Source: JBBRXZ01 sp038232415 (lineage in GTDB: Bacteria > Patescibacteriota > Saccharimonadia > Saccharimonadales > UBA4665). From it: DNA of 7,079 bases. Where the stretch lies: positions 1 to 7,079 of the forward strand of contig JBBSHY010000036.1 of NCBI GenBank assembly GCA_038232415.1, in the 5' to 3' direction. This document shows, piece after piece, positions 5,808 through 7,079 of this stretch. A model generated the notes under the pieces. The model saw only the letters and a program-made list of their open reading frames with translations. It did no database searches and was not told the origin of the DNA. The position numbers and the translations under genes were made by a program. The first letter of the stretch is position 1; the number at the start of each line of letters is the position of its first letter.

Positions 5808-5948
5808 ATTTGCAGCCTGGACTATTTGCCACATTTCGATTAGTTCAGACTTGATTTGATTCCATCTCATCAAAGGCAACTGAGCCATTTCGAGCGGCTG
5901 AGCAGGCAAAAACTCGATACAGTTCCTAGATCTGTCCCTTAAAATAAT

Positions 5949-5982
5949 CGTGAAAATATGCATATATTTGCTATTTTTCACG
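5949..5982 (+). repeat. Inverted repeat upstream of the Fic promoter
   Basis: CGTGAAAA (5949-5956) pairs with TTTTCACG (5975-5982). A perfect ten-base palindrome, ATATGCATAT (5956-5965), lies between. It ends ten bases before the first -10 box of the Fic gene, a normal place for a regulator binding site. Confidence 0.5.
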
Positions 5983-5989
5983 TAAAGTA

Positions 5990-5998
5990 TGCTATAAT
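5990..5998 (+). promoter_or_regulatory. Upstream extended -10 of the Fic gene
   Basis: TGCTATAAT, identical to the box before the small membrane gene. A start near 6005 gives a leader of about 74 bases that contains the 26-base palindrome at 6011-6036. That palindrome would form a strong RNA hairpin. Confidence 0.55.
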
Positions 5999-6010
5999 TG
6001 AAGCACGGAA

Positions 6011-6036
6011 GAATATATATGTTCACGTATATATTC
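6011..6036 (+). repeat. 26-base near-perfect palindrome upstream of Fic
   Basis: GAATATATA (6011-6019) and TATATATTC (6028-6036) are exact complements. The stem continues through one T-G and one G-C pair to a TTCA loop. It lies between the two -10 boxes and is the best candidate for an operator, perhaps for the DNA-binding-like tail of Fic itself, or for an RNA hairpin in the long leader. Confidence 0.6.
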
Positions 6037-6063
6037 TGAGTACTGAAGATTACATCCGCAGGA

Positions 6064-6069
6064 TATAAT
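6064..6069 (+). promoter_or_regulatory. Proximal -10 of the Fic gene, leaderless type
   Basis: A perfect TATAAT ends nine bases before the Fic ATG at 6079, so a start near 6076 would leave about three leader bases. The -35 region (TACTGA, 6041-6046) is weak. CAGGA at 6059-6063 is too far from 6079 to be its ribosome site. Confidence 0.5.
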
Positions 6070-6078
6070 GGTAATGTT

Positions 6079-6963
6079 ATGATTAATCAAATCACCAAAG
6101 GCCGAATTGCAACTCTTTCTGCTCAGTATAAGAAGCTAGTGGCAAATCATAAAGATGCTGTTCGTGAGATTACTAACGCTGAAATACCCGAGATGGTCTA
6201 TAACAGCAATGCTATAGAAAACTCTACGCTAACTCTTAAAGATACCGAGGATATCTTGTTGCGCGACACAATTAAAAAAGACCATGACATTCGCGAGATT
6301 TATGAAGCCAAAAACTTAGCCAAAATTACTGAGAATTTATTAAAAGATACATCTGAGCTACTCACCACCGACCTGATCCTGAAACTTCATAAAATACTAC
6401 TCTCAGGCATACGTGATGATTGGGCTGGCAGGTTCCGTAGAGCCAAAGAATGGGTTCGCGTTGGTGCGCATGTTGGTGCTAATCCAGATTTTGTGCCCAG
6501 GCTCATGAACGAGCTATTGAAAGATTACCACGAATCAGGTGATCGATATTTTCTAGGTAGCATTGCCTGGTTCCATGCGGAGTTTGAAATCATTCATCCG
6601 TTCAACGACGGTAATGGACGGATAGGTCGTGTTTTAATCAACCAACAGCTTATGAGTCTTGGCTATCCACCTGTCATCATTCGGGACAAGGGTAAGCACA
6701 CTAGCTATTATCCGGCTTTCGATTCCTACCGTATCACTGGTAAATACGATGACTTCACGGATCTTTTTGCTAGTCTGCTCATAGAATCACTCTATAAACG
6801 AATCACGCTTTTATCGGCACCAAAAATTATCACCGTATCCGCTTGGGCAAAAGCTAATGGCGTAGCTGGCAACATCGCCGCCAATAAGGCCAGTCGTGGC
6901 ACTATTCCGGCATTTAGAATGCGTGAAAAGTGGATGATTGCTGCGGACTTTATCGAAGAGTAA
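6079..6963 (+). CDS. Fic family protein, class II (N-terminal inhibitory motif) with HTH-like C-terminus
   Basis: 294 residues. The Fic core has the full active-site motif HPFNDGNGRIGR (173-184): catalytic H173, D177 for magnesium, and R181/R184 for phosphates. Such enzymes move AMP or another phosphate-containing group onto target-protein hydroxyls. SNAIEN (43-48) fits the inhibitory-helix signature [S/T]xxxE[G/N], with E47 expected to block ATP, making this a self-inhibited class II member. RFRRAKEWVRVG (118-129) and the GKHTSYYPAFDSYRITGKYDDFTDLF region (205-230) are typical of the family. The tail (about 250-294: SAWAKANGV..NIAANKASRGTIPAFRMREKWMI) looks like an excisionase/MerR-type helix-turn-helix, so it may bind DNA, possibly the palindromes in its own upstream region. 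No separate antitoxin gene adjoins it. The target protein is unknown. Confidence 0.88.
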   Translation: MINQITKGRIATLSAQYKKLVANHKDAVREITNAEIPEMVYNSNAIENSTLTLKDTEDILLRDTIKKDHDIREIYEAKNLAKITENLLKDTSELLTTDLILKLHKILLSGIRDDWAGRFRRAKEWVRVGAHVGANPDFVPRLMNELLKDYHESGDRYFLGSIAWFHAEFEIIHPFNDGNGRIGRVLINQQLMSLGYPPVIIRDKGKHTSYYPAFDSYRITGKYDDFTDLFASLLIESLYKRITLLSAPKIITVSAWAKANGVAGNIAANKASRGTIPAFRMREKWMIAADFIEE

Positions 6964-6988
6964 ATATCCCGGGTCACCTTACTAAAAC

Positions 6989-7016
6989 TTGACAATTAAC
7001 AGGGGTAAGATACACT
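6989..7016 (+). promoter_or_regulatory. Strong promoter facing out of the island
   Basis: A perfect TTGACA (6989-6994), a 16-base spacer and TACACT (7011-7016). Transcription would start near 7023 and run through the palindrome at 7024-7037 and the tRNA fragment into DNA beyond the window. What it drives is not visible. Confidence 0.65.
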
Positions 7017-7023
7017 AAAACGA

Positions 7024-7037
7024 ACCTAAAATTAGGT
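7024..7037 (+). repeat. Palindrome at the outward promoter's start site
   Basis: ACCTAA-AA-TTAGGT, a perfect six-base inverted repeat around two bases, placed at about +1 to +15 of the outward promoter. It could be a repressor operator or a recombinase site next to the right attachment repeat. Confidence 0.5.
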
Positions 7038-7051
7038 GGCAGTGGTCTTTA

Positions 7052-7075
7052 GTTCGAATCCAGTCCTCAGAGCCA
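7052..7075 (+). repeat. Right attachment-like repeat: 3' fragment of a tRNA
   Basis: It matches the 3' end of tRNA-Asn (2370-2393) at 22 of 24 positions, including the T-loop TTCGAAT, C61, exactly 12 bases to G73, and CCA. The left half of a T stem is not present (TTTAG cannot pair with CCAGT), and no matching 5' acceptor TCTGAGG lies upstream, so it is not a working tRNA. The flank ACGC after it differs from the internal repeats. Confidence 0.75.
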
Positions 7076-7079
7076 ACGC

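Larger units (their letters stand above)
2394..7075 (+). mobile_element. Putative genomic island inserted at the tRNA-Asn 3' end
   Basis: About 4.7 kb lies between the intact tRNA-Asn and a 24-base partial copy of its 3' end. The segment is more AT-rich than the left flank, all its genes point the same way, and the cargo is typical of accessory DNA: a DUF262-DUF1524 protein, a toxin-antitoxin pair, a Fic protein and small membrane proteins. Three exact copies of a 16-base repeat divide it internally. No integrase, transposase or relaxase is present, so it is either degraded, moved in trans, or only one part of a larger island continuing past the window. tRNA 3' ends are well-known integration sites; the element boundaries here are inferred from the repeat pair. 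Confidence 0.68.

Noticed and set aside
5882..5887. Another GAGCCA in the gap before Fic
   Set aside because: It is followed by TTTCGAGC rather than AGCATAAGCA, with no T-loop or terminator; a six-base match is expected by chance.
5781..6026. 81-codon open frame on the minus strand between the toxin and Fic genes
   Set aside because: Its N-terminal part is the complement of the Fic promoter and both palindromes, it has no promoter of its own, and the product resembles nothing I know.
6019..6039. Six-codon leader peptide (MFTYIF) inside the Fic upstream palindrome
   Set aside because: It has no ribosome site, and a short frame is expected by chance within an AT palindrome.
7028..7075. A complete second tRNA gene at the right end
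   Set aside because: There is no 5' acceptor strand, no anticodon arm, and the T stem cannot pair.
4208..7079. Classical integron attC sites
   Set aside because: There is no GTTRRRY/RYYYAAC core pair, no imperfect attC palindrome and no integron integrase; the resemblance is only in layout.

Overview
The window looks like a small-genome bacterium of the Candidate Phyla Radiation, most likely Candidatus Saccharibacteria (TM7). I infer this from the SmpB sequence style, the pair of unusual clan GH-A-like proteins beside it, and start codons placed a few bases after a -10 box with almost no Shine-Dalgarno sequence. TGA acts as a stop, so the code is the ordinary one. The taxon is an inference; no marker here proves it.

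Left part (1-2393) is a visibly GC-richer, chromosome-like segment. It holds two tandem paralogous TIM-barrel glycoside-hydrolase-like genes (the first cut by the window edge, joined by a 1-base stop/start overlap), then smpB, then an intact tRNA-Asn(GUU) with an encoded CCA and a good promoter.

Right part (2394-7075) is AT-richer and looks like a genomic island inserted at the 3' end of tRNA-Asn. It ends in a 24-base partial copy of the tRNA 3' end (7052-7075, 22/24 matches to 2370-2393). Inside lie, all on the + strand: a DUF262-DUF1524 (GmrSD-like) putative restriction protein, a low-affinity iron permease family protein, an unrecognised small membrane-anchored protein, a RelB/DinJ-YafQ type II toxin-antitoxin pair, and a class II Fic protein with a DNA-binding-like C-terminus. 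No integrase or transposase is present.

The most interesting feature is the punctuation between genes. An exact 16-base repeat, GAGCCAAGCATAAGCA, occurs three times, after the DUF262 gene, after the permease gene and after the small membrane gene. Its first six bases equal the last six of the tRNA. The first copy is preceded by a canonical T-loop at exactly tRNA spacing, and the first two run into related hairpin-plus-T-run terminators. Each repeat is followed by a fresh promoter, in two cases an extended -10 TGCTATA box. The island therefore reads as a row of self-contained cassettes bounded by what looks like 'tRNA 3' end plus tRNA terminator', suggesting repeated insertion at a tRNA end or recombination between such ends. 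The cargo (restriction, toxin-antitoxin, Fic, membrane proteins) fits a defence or stability role, but that is inference.
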